Source: DATARH01 sp035648415
GTDB lineage: Bacteria > Pseudomonadota > Alphaproteobacteria > ATCC43930 > CGMCC-115725
Length of the DNA stretch: 31,237 bases
Reading direction: 5' to 3'
Assembly (NCBI GenBank): GCA_035648415.1
Contig: DASRLO010000150.1
Span: 1-31,237 of the forward strand
The position numbers were made by a program, and so were the translations under genes. Of the stretch, positions 14,736 to 23,330 are shown piece after piece. Each line of letters opens with the position of its first letter. Within the stretch, counting starts at the first letter, position 1. Below the pieces are notes generated by a model. The model ran no database searches and was not told where the DNA came from. It saw nothing but the letters and a program-made list of their open reading frames with translations.

Positions 14736-16489
14736 TGCCTGGTCTCCTGGCTCATCCGCATGGGGCCGCGCTCGGTGCGATGAAACACGTGACACGTGAT
14801 GCAGGTCGATTGCGCCCGCAGCTCGGCGTTTTCCGAGCCGTGGCATTTTACGCACGTATCAATCCCCGGTATCAAAATCTCGCCACTCATTTGCGCCTGG
14901 CGGCTGGCGTGGCAATCGGCGCAGCCGACGCCGCGGTGCTGGGAGTGATCGAAGCGCGCCTCGGGCAGGAAGCGCGTCCGCAACTCGACCGGCGCGATGA
15001 AATGCGCCGTATCCGACTTGGGCGGCAGGTCGTTCGCCAGGATCTTCTTGGTATCGAAGACGCCTTGCGGGCCGGTGCCGAAGTGGCAATAGGCGCAGCC
15101 CCGCTTGTCGTCGAGTACGATCCCCAGCGCCGCTGTGGCCTTGGCGGTAACCCAGGGCAGGGTGTCGGGGGGTGGAGCGGCCGGAGCAGGCTCGGTCGGC
15201 ATTCCGATGCCGCGCCGCTCGACGCCCGGCGCCGCCGGCGCGTCTTTTGCGCCCTGCAAGGCGAGGCCCGCATAGTAGTTCCATACCGCCGCGACGATCC
15301 CGGTGTCGTCGCCATGCGGCACCTTGGCGTTGGGCCAGGGCAGCGCGACCTTGTCGAAGCTCAGCTCGTGGCAGCGCTCGCATTGGTTCTTGTAGGTGAT
15401 CGGGAGGAAGCTCTCGCCGCCGGGTTCGGTGACATGGCAGTCGGAGCAGGTCATTTCCCGGTAGCTCAAGGCCGGGAAGCCGCCGGGCCTGAGATGCGCC
15501 GCGTGCGAGAATTTGAGCCCCGGATGATCGACGGGCGGCGGGTTCGTACCGAGTTCCACCCGGGTCGTCGTCTTGCGGGCGGTATCGGCGACCACCGTGG
15601 CGCGGAATTGCGGATGGCCGTTCGGCCAGCCGCCGATGTCGCGCACGCCGGCGCCCGGCGCGGTTTCCGCCAGGTTGCGGTGGCAATCGAGGCAAAGGCT
15701 GGCCGTGCGGACGACACTGCCCTCGATGCCGCGGTGCTCGGTGTGGCAGGAGATGCAGCGCATCGACGACAGCCGGTCGCCGATCGCGCCGAATTGGATC
15801 CCGTGCTCGACGTGGTTGCCGACCTTGGAATGGCAGGATAGGCAGGCATTGTCGGCGACGCGGGCGAACGCGCCCCGGTGGCAGGTCGCGCAATCGGCGC
15901 CGAAAAACCGGTGCGCATTCGAGAATTCGCCGGTGTCCCAGACCTGGCCGATCAGCGTCGGCACCAGCGGCTGAGGAGCGTTCTGGTGCCAGGGCGTCAC
16001 GAGCTTGCCGCCAAACACGACGAGCGGCGCCGCCAAGGCGACGACGGCGATGACCAGAAAGCCGCTCCACGCATAGACCCGCTTGCTGGCGCCCGCCTGT
16101 CCGAGCCCGATCCGCGCCGCGGCGTTAACCCGCTCGAGCGCCGCGCCCATCGGCTGCACCAGCTCGATCTGGATCGCGCCGTCACACCCCTCGGGGGGCT
16201 CGAGCACCTCGATCCGATACGGGCCGAGGAGGATTTCGTCGCCCGTGTTTATCGAGGCGGAATCGACGCTCTTGCCGTTCACCGTCAGCGGCGAGGTGCC
16301 GAGCTTCTCGATCGAGATGCCGCCGACGCGTTCGACCAGCGCCGCAACGTGCAAGCCGATGCGGATATCCGCCAGCGGCACCTCGTTGTCGGTGCCGCGG
16401 CCGAGGCCGATCCGGGGCGCGCTCGCATGTTGCGACCGACGCATCACGGCAGCACCGCGGCGGGTAAGAACGGTGACCTCAACCTCCAT
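14732..16489 (-). CDS. FHA-domain inner-membrane decaheme cytochrome c
   Basis: The 585-residue protein has three parts. Residues 1-110 form a forkhead-associated fold (RIGLGRGTDNEVPLADIRIG ... LTVNGK ... GDEILLGPYRIEVL). One membrane helix spans about 138-161 (VYAWSGFLVIAVVALAA). The remaining periplasmic part has ten CxxCH sites at about residues 200, 216, 245, 266, 348, 370, 465, 523, 546 and 563. The FHA domain would face the cytoplasm, where FHA domains normally read phosphothreonine. Gly-Arg and the late Asn are kept, but the usual Ser before the conserved His region is absent, so phosphopeptide binding may be weakened or replaced. It probably accepts electrons from, or gives them to, the cytochrome b encoded just upstream (73-base gap). 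Its stop overlaps the next ATG. Confidence 0.87.
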   Translation of the reverse strand: MEVEVTVLTRRGAAVMRRSQHASAPRIGLGRGTDNEVPLADIRIGLHVAALVERVGGISIEKLGTSPLTVNGKSVDSASINTGDEILLGPYRIEVLEPPEGCDGAIQIELVQPMGAALERVNAAARIGLGQAGASKRVYAWSGFLVIAVVALAAPLVVFGGKLVTPWHQNAPQPLVPTLIGQVWDTGEFSNAHRFFGADCATCHRGAFARVADNACLSCHSKVGNHVEHGIQFGAIGDRLSSMRCISCHTEHRGIEGSVVRTASLCLDCHRNLAETAPGAGVRDIGGWPNGHPQFRATVVADTARKTTTRVELGTNPPPVDHPGLKFSHAAHLRPGGFPALSYREMTCSDCHVTEPGGESFLPITYKNQCERCHELSFDKVALPWPNAKVPHGDDTGIVAAVWNYYAGLALQGAKDAPAAPGVERRGIGMPTEPAPAAPPPDTLPWVTAKATAALGIVLDDKRGCAYCHFGTGPQGVFDTKKILANDLPPKSDTAHFIAPVELRTRFLPEARFDHSQHRGVGCADCHASRQAQMSGEILIPGIDTCVKCHGSENAELRAQSTCITCHVFHRTERGPMRMSQETRQ

Positions 16490-16562
16490 GTGTTCCGTCG
16501 CATTCGATATACTGCGAGATCCGGTGTGGGCACATACTCGGTTTCACGACGCACTCTTGGAG

Positions 16563-17432
16563 TCACATAAAGAAAATCGAGATGATGTGTGCCGTCAGCG
16601 CCGCGATCAGCGCGAACGTCAGCGGCACGTGCAGATAGAGCCAAATCTCCATCATCGCCTTGAAGCGGACATCGCGGCGGACGCGGTCGAGCAACGCCTG
16701 CTTTTCGCTGAGCTTCAAAACCGTCTGCCGCCAGGCGTCCTGGACAATGGTGTGGCCCTCGGCGAGCGCCTCCATATGGGCCATCGCCGCCGCCGTGGTG
16801 CAGTTCGGATAGCGGCCGCTCACCTGGCGCCAAGCAGAACCGCCGATGACGTTGGTCTCGATCGCGCGCTCGATGATGGCGACCGTCGTGTCGTCGAGCG
16901 GCATCGCGACGCCGCGCAAATCGTCGTCGATGCCGGCGATGCGGCCCAACATCTGCGCCGTCGTCATGCTCTGCCGGTTCTCGGTCATCATCCGCGGATA
17001 GCGGGCATAAGCGACCACGCCGAAGATACCGCTGGCGATGACGACGCACATCAGCGCGTAGGCGAGCGTATGGATGTTCCAGCCGAAATGGAAGCCGGTG
17101 TGCAGGGTCGCGACGAAAAACAGCGCCAGACCCAGATAGACGTGGGCCGACAGCCGCGCGGCGAGCCTGCCGCTGTTGTTGGCGTAGGTACGCTTGCGAT
17201 AGCCGAACCAGGTGAGCCACAGAATGAGCAGCGCGCCGATCGTACCCAGCGTATAGCCGGCCCAGCCGCCGCCGTAAGGCTGGCCGTAGGGTCGAACCGC
17301 GAAATAAAGCACGATCGAGACAAAGACCAGCAGGGCGCCCCATTTGAGGAACCGGAAACGGTCGTGCGCCAGAAACGATTCGTGCCGGGTCGGCCGCGCG
17401 CCGGCAGGGTTGAGGGGATCGACGACGCTCAT
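16563..17432 (-). CDS. Five-helix membrane cytochrome b
   Basis: The 289-residue protein starts at ATG 17432 in an ATGA overlap with the upstream flavoprotein-ferredoxin gene. Hydrophobic segments lie at about 31-47, 58-76, 95-110, 122-142 and 262-288. Candidate heme ligands are His97, His111, His115, His121, His268 and His282, several of them inside or at the ends of helices as in the cytochrome b561 / hydrogenase cytochrome b group. A soluble loop of about 110 residues (150-260) separates helices four and five. It would pass electrons between the cytoplasmic Fe-S partner, the quinone pool and the periplasmic decaheme protein. No close named family is recognised. Confidence 0.8.
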   Translation of the reverse strand: MSVVDPLNPAGARPTRHESFLAHDRFRFLKWGALLVFVSIVLYFAVRPYGQPYGGGWAGYTLGTIGALLILWLTWFGYRKRTYANNSGRLAARLSAHVYLGLALFFVATLHTGFHFGWNIHTLAYALMCVVIASGIFGVVAYARYPRMMTENRQSMTTAQMLGRIAGIDDDLRGVAMPLDDTTVAIIERAIETNVIGGSAWRQVSGRYPNCTTAAAMAHMEALAEGHTIVQDAWRQTVLKLSEKQALLDRVRRDVRFKAMMEIWLYLHVPLTFALIAALTAHIISIFFM

Positions 17433-19855
17433 GGCCCGGCGTGCCGCATCACGTCGATAAACCCGGCCGGATCGACGCGGATCGCGGCGCCCGTCGGGCA
17501 CGCGCGGACGCAAGCCGGCCCGCCGTCGATGCCCTTGCACATGTCGCACTTGACCGCATGCTTGCCGCCGGTCCGCCGCTCCATCGCATGGACCGATTTG
17601 TCCTCGCCCGGCCCATGGCCGCGGCCGAAGAACAGCCAGCTCAACAACCCCGGCTTCTCTTCCGGCACCGCCGCCATCTGGATGACGCCGTAGGGGCAAT
17701 TGCGCTCGCAATTGCCGCAGCCGATGCACTGGTCACTGATGAACACCTCGCCGTTGGGCGCGCGGTGGATGGCGTCCGGCGGGCAATCGGCCATGCAATG
17801 CGGATCTTCGCAATGGCGGCACGAGGTCGGCACGTGCAGCATCGCAAAAGTCGGCCCGGCTTCGCGGTTGAGCCGGCTGACGCCGTGATGGGTTTCCGCG
17901 CAGGCCGTCTCGCAATTGTCGCAGCGCACGCAAAGCGATTCGTCAATGAGCAGCACATCGGTCGCTTCGCCGAGGCCCTGGCGGACCAGGAACTTGATGA
18001 GGTCGCCCGCCTCGGCGTTACGCTGCATCAGGTCGCGGTCCATCAGCCGCTTTTCGAGCTTGGCCTCGACCTTGTGGCGCAAGGCGGGATCGCGGTCGAG
18101 CAGCGCGCGGAACGCGCCACTGTCCATGCGGATCGCTTCGGTCGCGCTCGCGGCGGTGACGGTGGCGGCGCGGTTGCGATGGGTGATCAGCGCCATCTCA
18201 CCGACGTAATTCCCGGCGGGAACGTAGGCGAGGACGACATCCTTGCCGCCGACTTTCATCGAGACGGTGACCGAGCCCTTGCGGATCAGATAGACCGAAT
18301 CGTCGGTCGCATCCTCTTCGATCAGCTTCTCGTTCGGCCGGAATTCGACGACCGACGAGCTGTCGACCACCTCGGACAGCAGCCTGTCCTCGACCTGCGG
18401 CGTAAGGAAGGTCTTGATCTCGCGGATCACCGCGGCTTTGTCGATGCCCGCCTTGATGGTCGGCTCGGAGCGGACCAGCTTGACCATGGTGTTGCGGTCG
18501 ACCTCGAGCAGCAGCGTCTGCGTCGTGGAGACGACCGTGCTGGTGCGGCGGCGCCCGGAAATCAGCGCCATCTCGCCGAAGAAATCGCCGCGCCGCAGCC
18601 GGACCAGCTCATCCGGGTTCTCGGGGTCGACGCGGATGCCGACCTCGCCGCCCAAGATGTTATAGAGCGAATTGGCGAACTCGCCGCGCTCGAACACCAC
18701 GTCGCCCGCCTTCAGATAGTGGATTTGCGAGTGGATCAGGAATTCGCGAACCTGCAGCGTCGTCAGCGCCGAGAAGAGCGGCAGCCGCTCGCGCACCGAG
18801 GCGACCAGCTCTTGCACCGTCATCTGGACGCCCGCGCTGTCAAGCTTGTCCTGGATCAGCGGCTCGTCGGCGGGCGCGATCGGGTTGCCCTGGATGTATT
18901 CGATGACCTCGTAGCCCTGGTTGAGACAGTGCTTGATCAACGGGTAGCCGGCGAGCGCGCCGACGATATAGAGGCCGGGAACCTGCGCTTCATACGTCTC
19001 GGACACCGCGGGATAGGCGGTCGGACTGTCGTTCGGGAACACGACGCCGCAGGATTCGACAAAGCGGCGCGGCGGCAAGGCGCCGATCCGCGCGATGATG
19101 CGATCGCATTTGAGGCGCACGCCGGCGCCGTCGGCGGTATCAAGTATCAGGTAGCCGGGCTCGACCCCCTTCGGTTCGCAATTGGCGAGATGTTGGACGT
19201 CGCCGCGCTTGATCGCCGATTCGACGAGCGCGACGTTGCCCGCCTTGGCGCGCGGGAAATCCGCGACGCGATTGATGATCGAGACGTTGTTGTTGACGGC
19301 GAGCGCGAGTGCGTTCTCGAGGCCGGCGTCGCCGGTGCCGATGACGACGATCTCCTCGCCCTGGTATTCCTCGGGATCGTCGAGCTGGTATTGCACGAAC
19401 GGCAGATCGTTGCCGGGGATGCGCAGCCGGTTGAGGTTGCCCTGCACCCCGATCGCCAGAATCACGTATTCGGCGGTCACGGTCTCGCCAGTCGATAGCG
19501 TCAGCGAGAACTCGCCCTTCTGGCCCTTGAGCGCGGTAACCTCGACGCCGAGCCGCAGGTTGGCCTTCTCCGCGCTCTCGGACCAGCTCTCGATGATCTC
19601 CTCGCGCGATTCCTCCTTGAAGTCGAGGTCGCTGCGCAGCGGCAGCACCTCCGGCGTCGCCATCACGTGCTTGCGCTTTTGGTACTTGAAGATCGTGTCG
19701 TTGATGTGCGGCGTGCGCTCGAACAGCACATGCGTCACGCCGAGCTTCACGGCGTGAATCGCGGCGCTGAGACCAGCCGGCCCGGAGCCGACAATGGCAA
19801 CCTTGAAATCTGCAGCCAACTGAGTTTCCGTTTTGACAGATGTTGCGGCGTTCAC
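17429..19855 (-). CDS. FAD/NAD(P) reductase fused to two cNMP-binding domains and a four-cluster ferredoxin
   Basis: An 808-residue cytoplasmic fusion. Residues 1-330 are a thioredoxin-reductase-like flavoprotein (GSGPAG at 23-28 for FAD, GTGDAG at 173-178 for NAD(P), VPGLYIVGAL near 292) without a redox CxxC. Two cyclic-nucleotide-binding domains follow, about 358-465 and 484-595. Both keep a phosphate-binding cassette of protein-kinase-A type: FGEMALISGRRRTSTV (Glu428, Arg437) and VGEMALITHRNRAATV (Glu553, Arg562). Residues 640-800 hold 16 Cys in four groups, CVRCDNCETAC, CRHCEDPHCMADC, CIGCGNCERNC and a last CxxC...CxxxC at 770-786, as in DmsB-type electron-transfer subunits with four [4Fe-4S] clusters. 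It starts at GTG 19855 and is the first gene of the operon. I infer NAD(P)H-linked, nucleotide-gated electron exchange with the cytochrome b. Confidence 0.88.
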   Translation of the reverse strand: MNAATSVKTETQLAADFKVAIVGSGPAGLSAAIHAVKLGVTHVLFERTPHINDTIFKYQKRKHVMATPEVLPLRSDLDFKEESREEIIESWSESAEKANLRLGVEVTALKGQKGEFSLTLSTGETVTAEYVILAIGVQGNLNRLRIPGNDLPFVQYQLDDPEEYQGEEIVVIGTGDAGLENALALAVNNNVSIINRVADFPRAKAGNVALVESAIKRGDVQHLANCEPKGVEPGYLILDTADGAGVRLKCDRIIARIGALPPRRFVESCGVVFPNDSPTAYPAVSETYEAQVPGLYIVGALAGYPLIKHCLNQGYEVIEYIQGNPIAPADEPLIQDKLDSAGVQMTVQELVASVRERLPLFSALTTLQVREFLIHSQIHYLKAGDVVFERGEFANSLYNILGGEVGIRVDPENPDELVRLRRGDFFGEMALISGRRRTSTVVSTTQTLLLEVDRNTMVKLVRSEPTIKAGIDKAAVIREIKTFLTPQVEDRLLSEVVDSSSVVEFRPNEKLIEEDATDDSVYLIRKGSVTVSMKVGGKDVVLAYVPAGNYVGEMALITHRNRAATVTAASATEAIRMDSGAFRALLDRDPALRHKVEAKLEKRLMDRDLMQRNAEAGDLIKFLVRQGLGEATDVLLIDESLCVRCDNCETACAETHHGVSRLNREAGPTFAMLHVPTSCRHCEDPHCMADCPPDAIHRAPNGEVFISDQCIGCGNCERNCPYGVIQMAAVPEEKPGLLSWLFFGRGHGPGEDKSVHAMERRTGGKHAVKCDMCKGIDGGPACVRACPTGAAIRVDPAGFIDVMRHAGP

Positions 19856-20021
19856 GGCTGCCCCACGCGGCCGACGCCCGTGTCCCTCCCAATGAAAAGG
19901 AATCTACCAAGCCGCTAGTCCAAACGGTAGGGCTATTTCAGACTTATTGCCGGTATTGGCGTAAGCAAGCGCCTTGACTCCGCCAAAAACGACAATCGCG
20001 CGCCAAGGGAGCATATCTGCG

Positions 20022-21196
20022 ATGCCCGTATCCTCAACGAAGATCGCCCTCTACGCCAGCATCGGAAACGAGCTGACGCATTACGATATCGATGTCGCCG
20101 GGGCCACGCTGACCCGGCGCGGCTCGGTCGGTTTGCCCGCCAATGTGCAATATGCCTGGCCGCACGCCTCGCGACCGCTTCTCTATGTCGCGACCAGCGA
20201 CAGCGCCTCGGGGATGGGCCCGGCCGGCGCCAACCATCATCTGAGCGCGCTGCGGATCGACCGCGATTCGGGCGCGCTGTCGCGGCACGGCGCGCCGGTC
20301 GCGCTGCCGGCCCGATCCACATGGCGACCGACATCCCCAGCGAGCACGTGCTGGTCGCCTTTAACAATCCGAGCGCGATCCGCGTCTACCGCATCAACGG
20401 CGACGGCACGCCCGGCGCCGAGGTGCCGCAGCTGGGGACGATCGACCCCGGCATTTTCGCCCATCAGGTTCGCGCCACGCCCGACAACAGGCAGGTAATC
20501 CTCGTCACCCGCGGCCACGACCCGGCGGGCGGCAAGCCCGAGGAGCCGGGGGCGCTGAAGATTTTCGACTACCGCGGCGGCGTGCTGTCGAACGAGGTCT
20601 CGGTGGCGCCCGGCGGCGGGTTCGGCTTTGGGCCGCGCCATCTCGATTTCCACCCGGCGAAACCCTGGGTCTACGTGTCGCTGGAGCGCGAGAACCGGCT
20701 CGACATGTTCCCGTTGACCAACGGCAGGCTGTCGCCGGAAGCGGCGTTCCGCGCGGGCACTCTGTCGCGGCCGGTGCCGCCGGGCGCGCGGCAGGCGGTG
20801 GGCACGGTGCACGTCCATCCGAGCGGATGCTTCGTCTACGTCGCGAACCGCGCCTCCAGCGTCGTCGAATGGGAAGGCCGCGAGGTCTTCGCCGGCGGCA
20901 AGAACACGCTGGCGGTCTACGCGGTCGATCCGGACAGCGGCAAGCCGACTCCGATCCAGCATGTCGATACGCGCGGCATCCATTGCCGCACCTTCCACAT
21001 CGACCCCAGCGGCAAGCTGCTGGTCGCCGCCCATATCCAGGGGATCGCGGTCAAGGACGGCGGCAACTACCGCGAAGTGCCGTGCTGCCTCTCGCTGTTC
21101 CGCATCGGCGACGGTGGGACGCTCGATTTCGTCCGCAAATACGACATCGATGTCGGCAACCGGACGATGTGGTGGATGGGGATGGTGAGTCTCTAA
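20022..21196 (+). pseudogene. Lactonase-family seven-bladed propeller protein, frameshifted
   Basis: The gene starts at ATG 20022, preceded by AAGGGA (20005-20010), and encodes a protein like the 6-phosphogluconolactonase/lactonase propeller family (PF10282-like): KIALYASIGNELTHYDID, RPLLYVATSD, then HVLVAFNNPSAIRVYRI, FGPRHLDFHPAKPWVYVSL, GTVHVHPSGCFVYVANR and FHIDPSGKLLVAAH. The reading frame breaks at about 20308-20316, where CCGGCCCGATCCACATGG lacks one base relative to the expected ...ARPIHMATDIPSEH. Upstream of this point the frame from 20022 is used, downstream the frame that runs to the stop at 21196. This is either a genuine inactivating deletion or a sequencing error; the downstream part shows no other damage, which favours a recent event or an error. 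No signal peptide is visible. Confidence 0.8.
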
Positions 21197-21234
21197 GGTG
21201 CAGATATCGTCTCGGCCTTCCGCCGGGATGGGAT

Positions 21235-21825
21235 TTACGCGTTCAAATGCGCCGTGTCGTTCCACAGCTTGAGCACCGGTTCCTTCAGGTTGTGCTCATG
21301 GCTGAGCGCGCTGAGGCTGGTGGTGCTCAGCATCAGATAGCGGCCGCCGGCCGCTCCGAAGCCGAGCCAGGTCCCCGCGAGCGCGCGCAGGAAATGCCCG
21401 CTCGAAAAGCACAGCACGTCGCCCCCGACCTCGCGCAGCTTGGCGATCAGGCGATTGGCCCGTGCGGTGACCTGGTCGACCGACTCGCCGCCGGGCGCGC
21501 CGTGGTCGAACAGTTGCCAATCGGGCCGGTCCTTGTGGATGTCGTGGGTTTTGACGCCCTCGTAATCGCCGTAATTCCACTCGACGAGGTCCGGCATAAC
21601 TTCCGCGACCGCGCCAAAGCCCGCCAGCTCGCAAGTGCGCCTGGCGCGCTGCAGCGGGCTGGTGAACACCTTGGCGAAAATCATGCCCTGCAGCCGCGGG
21701 GCGAGCTTGCGCGCCAGCTCCTCGCCGTGCGGGGTCAGCGGCAGATCGGTGAGCCCGGTGTGCTGGCCGGACAGGCTCCACTCGGTTTCGCCGTGGCGGG
21801 CGAGCCAAACGGTGGGATGCGGCAT
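21235..21825 (-). CDS. Histidine phosphatase family protein (phosphoglycerate-mutase-like)
   Basis: The 196-residue protein begins at ATG 21825, seven bases after a strong GGGAGGA. It opens with VWLARHGETEWSLSGQHTG, containing the RHGE catalytic motif with the phosphorylated His. It continues with VFTSPLQRARRTCELAG and EWNYGDYEG, and has a second catalytic His in FSSGHFLRAL. These features place it in the broad GpmB/SixA/alpha-ribazole phosphatase superfamily. The substrate cannot be told from the sequence; the short length and lack of glycolytic-enzyme insertions argue against a true phosphoglycerate mutase. It is divergent from the lyase gene, sharing a 137-base promoter region. Confidence 0.85.
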   Translation of the reverse strand: MPHPTVWLARHGETEWSLSGQHTGLTDLPLTPHGEELARKLAPRLQGMIFAKVFTSPLQRARRTCELAGFGAVAEVMPDLVEWNYGDYEGVKTHDIHKDRPDWQLFDHGAPGGESVDQVTARANRLIAKLREVGGDVLCFSSGHFLRALAGTWLGFGAAGGRYLMLSTTSLSALSHEHNLKEPVLKLWNDTAHLNA

Positions 21826-21962
21826 GGTTGATCCTCCCGGCTGAGCGATAGCCGCTGCTCTGACATTGCGCGCGCGACGCGTCAATCGAAAGACTCTTTG
21901 GCGAAAGACGCTCGGCGAACGACGTTGATACAGGATCGGGCAAGCCTGAGGGAGGAAACAAG

Positions 21963-23330
21963 ATGAGCGACGAACTGCCGACCGCGGCGCGCGTCTCGGA
22001 CCCCGGCATCCGGGCGCTGTACCGGCTGGAGAACCGCTGGCAGGCCTGGCTCGAGGTCGAGGCGGCGTTGGCCCGGGCGCAGGCCGAGCTCGGCATCATC
22101 CCGAACGAGGCGGCCGACGCGATCGCCGCGGCGGCGCATTACCAATTGCTCGACCGCGCCCGGCTCGACGAAGGGTTCGCGCGCACCGGGCACACGATCG
22201 TGCCGCTGGTCTGGGAATTGTCGCGCGTCACCGGCGAAGAGCATGGCGGCTGGGTGCATTGGGGCGCGACGACACAGAACATCACCCAGACCGGCGATCT
22301 GCTGGTGCTGCGCCAGGCGCACCGCATCATCCTGCGGCAGATCGCCGACGCGCTCGATGCCGCGGCGGCGCTGGCCGAGCGCGGCGCCGAGATGCCGATC
22401 GCCGGCCGCACCCACGGCCAGCACGCGGTGCCGGCGACGTTCGGCTACAAGGTCGCGGTGTGGATCGACGAGCTCTGCCGCCATGTCGAGCGCTTCCGCC
22501 AGGCGGCGCCGCGGATTTTTGTCGCGATGCTGGGCGGCGGCGCCGGCACCTACGCCTCGCTCGGCGAGAACGGCCCCAAGGTGCAGGCCGCGATCGGCCG
22601 GCATCTCGGCTTCGGCTCGATGGCGGTGCCGTCGCGGGTGCTCCTCGACCACCTCGCCGAGAACATCTGCCTCCTCGGCATGCTGGCGGCGAGCTGCGGG
22701 CGCATCGGCCGCGAGGTCTACACGCTGATGAAGACCGAGTTCGGCGAGGTCGAGGAGCCGGTGCCGCCCGGCACGGTCGGCAGCTCGACGATGCCGCAGA
22801 AGCGCAACCCGAAACTGTGCCAGGACATCATCGCCGCGGCGGCCGAGATCCGCGCGATCGTGCCGCTCGCCCTCGAAGCGATGATGACCGAGCACGAGGC
22901 CGACCGCACCACCAGCCTGATGATGGATTCGGCCGAATCGCGCGCCTGCGTCGCCACCGGCGACATGCTGAGCCGGCTGGTCGAGATTTTCCGTGGCCTC
23001 AAGCTCGACCCCGAGCGGATGCGCGCCAATCTCGACCTTGGCGGCGGGCTCATCATGGCCGAGGCGGTGATGCTCGACCTCGGCGCCGCGATCGGCCGCC
23101 AGCACGCGCACGACGTCGTCTACGACGCGGCGATGGCGGCGGCGGTCGAGCGCAAATCCTTCGCCGACCTGCTCGCCGCCGACCCGCGCGTCACCGCGCA
23201 TCTCGACACGGCGGCGATCCACAAGCTGCTCGACCCGACCGCCTATACCGGCCTCTGCGCGCAGATGGCGCGCGACGCCGCGGCCCGGGCGCGGGCGACG
23301 GCGACGGCGACGGAATTGAGGGCCGGTTGA
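21963..23330 (+). CDS. Fumarase/aspartase-superfamily lyase (PurB/PcaB-like)
   Basis: The 455-residue protein follows an excellent ribosome binding site (GGGAGGA) five bases before ATG 21963. Superfamily landmarks are present: WVHWGATTQNITQT near residue 97, GRTHGQHAVPATFGYK with the catalytic-region His151, and the signature loop GSSTMPQKRNPK (273-284) carrying the catalytic Ser. The C-terminal domain resembles adenylosuccinate lyase and 3-carboxy-cis,cis-muconate cycloisomerase, both of which share this signature. No purine or protocatechuate genes lie nearby, so the substrate is undecided. Enzymes of this family are tetramers with active sites built from three subunits. Confidence 0.82.
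   Translation: MSDELPTAARVSDPGIRALYRLENRWQAWLEVEAALARAQAELGIIPNEAADAIAAAAHYQLLDRARLDEGFARTGHTIVPLVWELSRVTGEEHGGWVHWGATTQNITQTGDLLVLRQAHRIILRQIADALDAAAALAERGAEMPIAGRTHGQHAVPATFGYKVAVWIDELCRHVERFRQAAPRIFVAMLGGGAGTYASLGENGPKVQAAIGRHLGFGSMAVPSRVLLDHLAENICLLGMLAASCGRIGREVYTLMKTEFGEVEEPVPPGTVGSSTMPQKRNPKLCQDIIAAAAEIRAIVPLALEAMMTEHEADRTTSLMMDSAESRACVATGDMLSRLVEIFRGLKLDPERMRANLDLGGGLIMAEAVMLDLGAAIGRQHAHDVVYDAAMAAAVERKSFADLLAADPRVTAHLDTAAIHKLLDPTAYTGLCAQMARDAAARARATATATELRAG

Noticed and set aside
19956..19968. FNR-like half sites TTG...CAA in the promoter region of the conduit operon
   Set aside because: The spacing is seven bases instead of eight and the inner AT/AT bases are absent, so it does not fit an FNR/CRP site.
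21887..21923. Three imperfect CGAAAGAC-type direct repeats upstream of the lyase gene
   Set aside because: Only 6-8 bases are shared and spacing is uneven (15 and 13); not convincing as an operator array.
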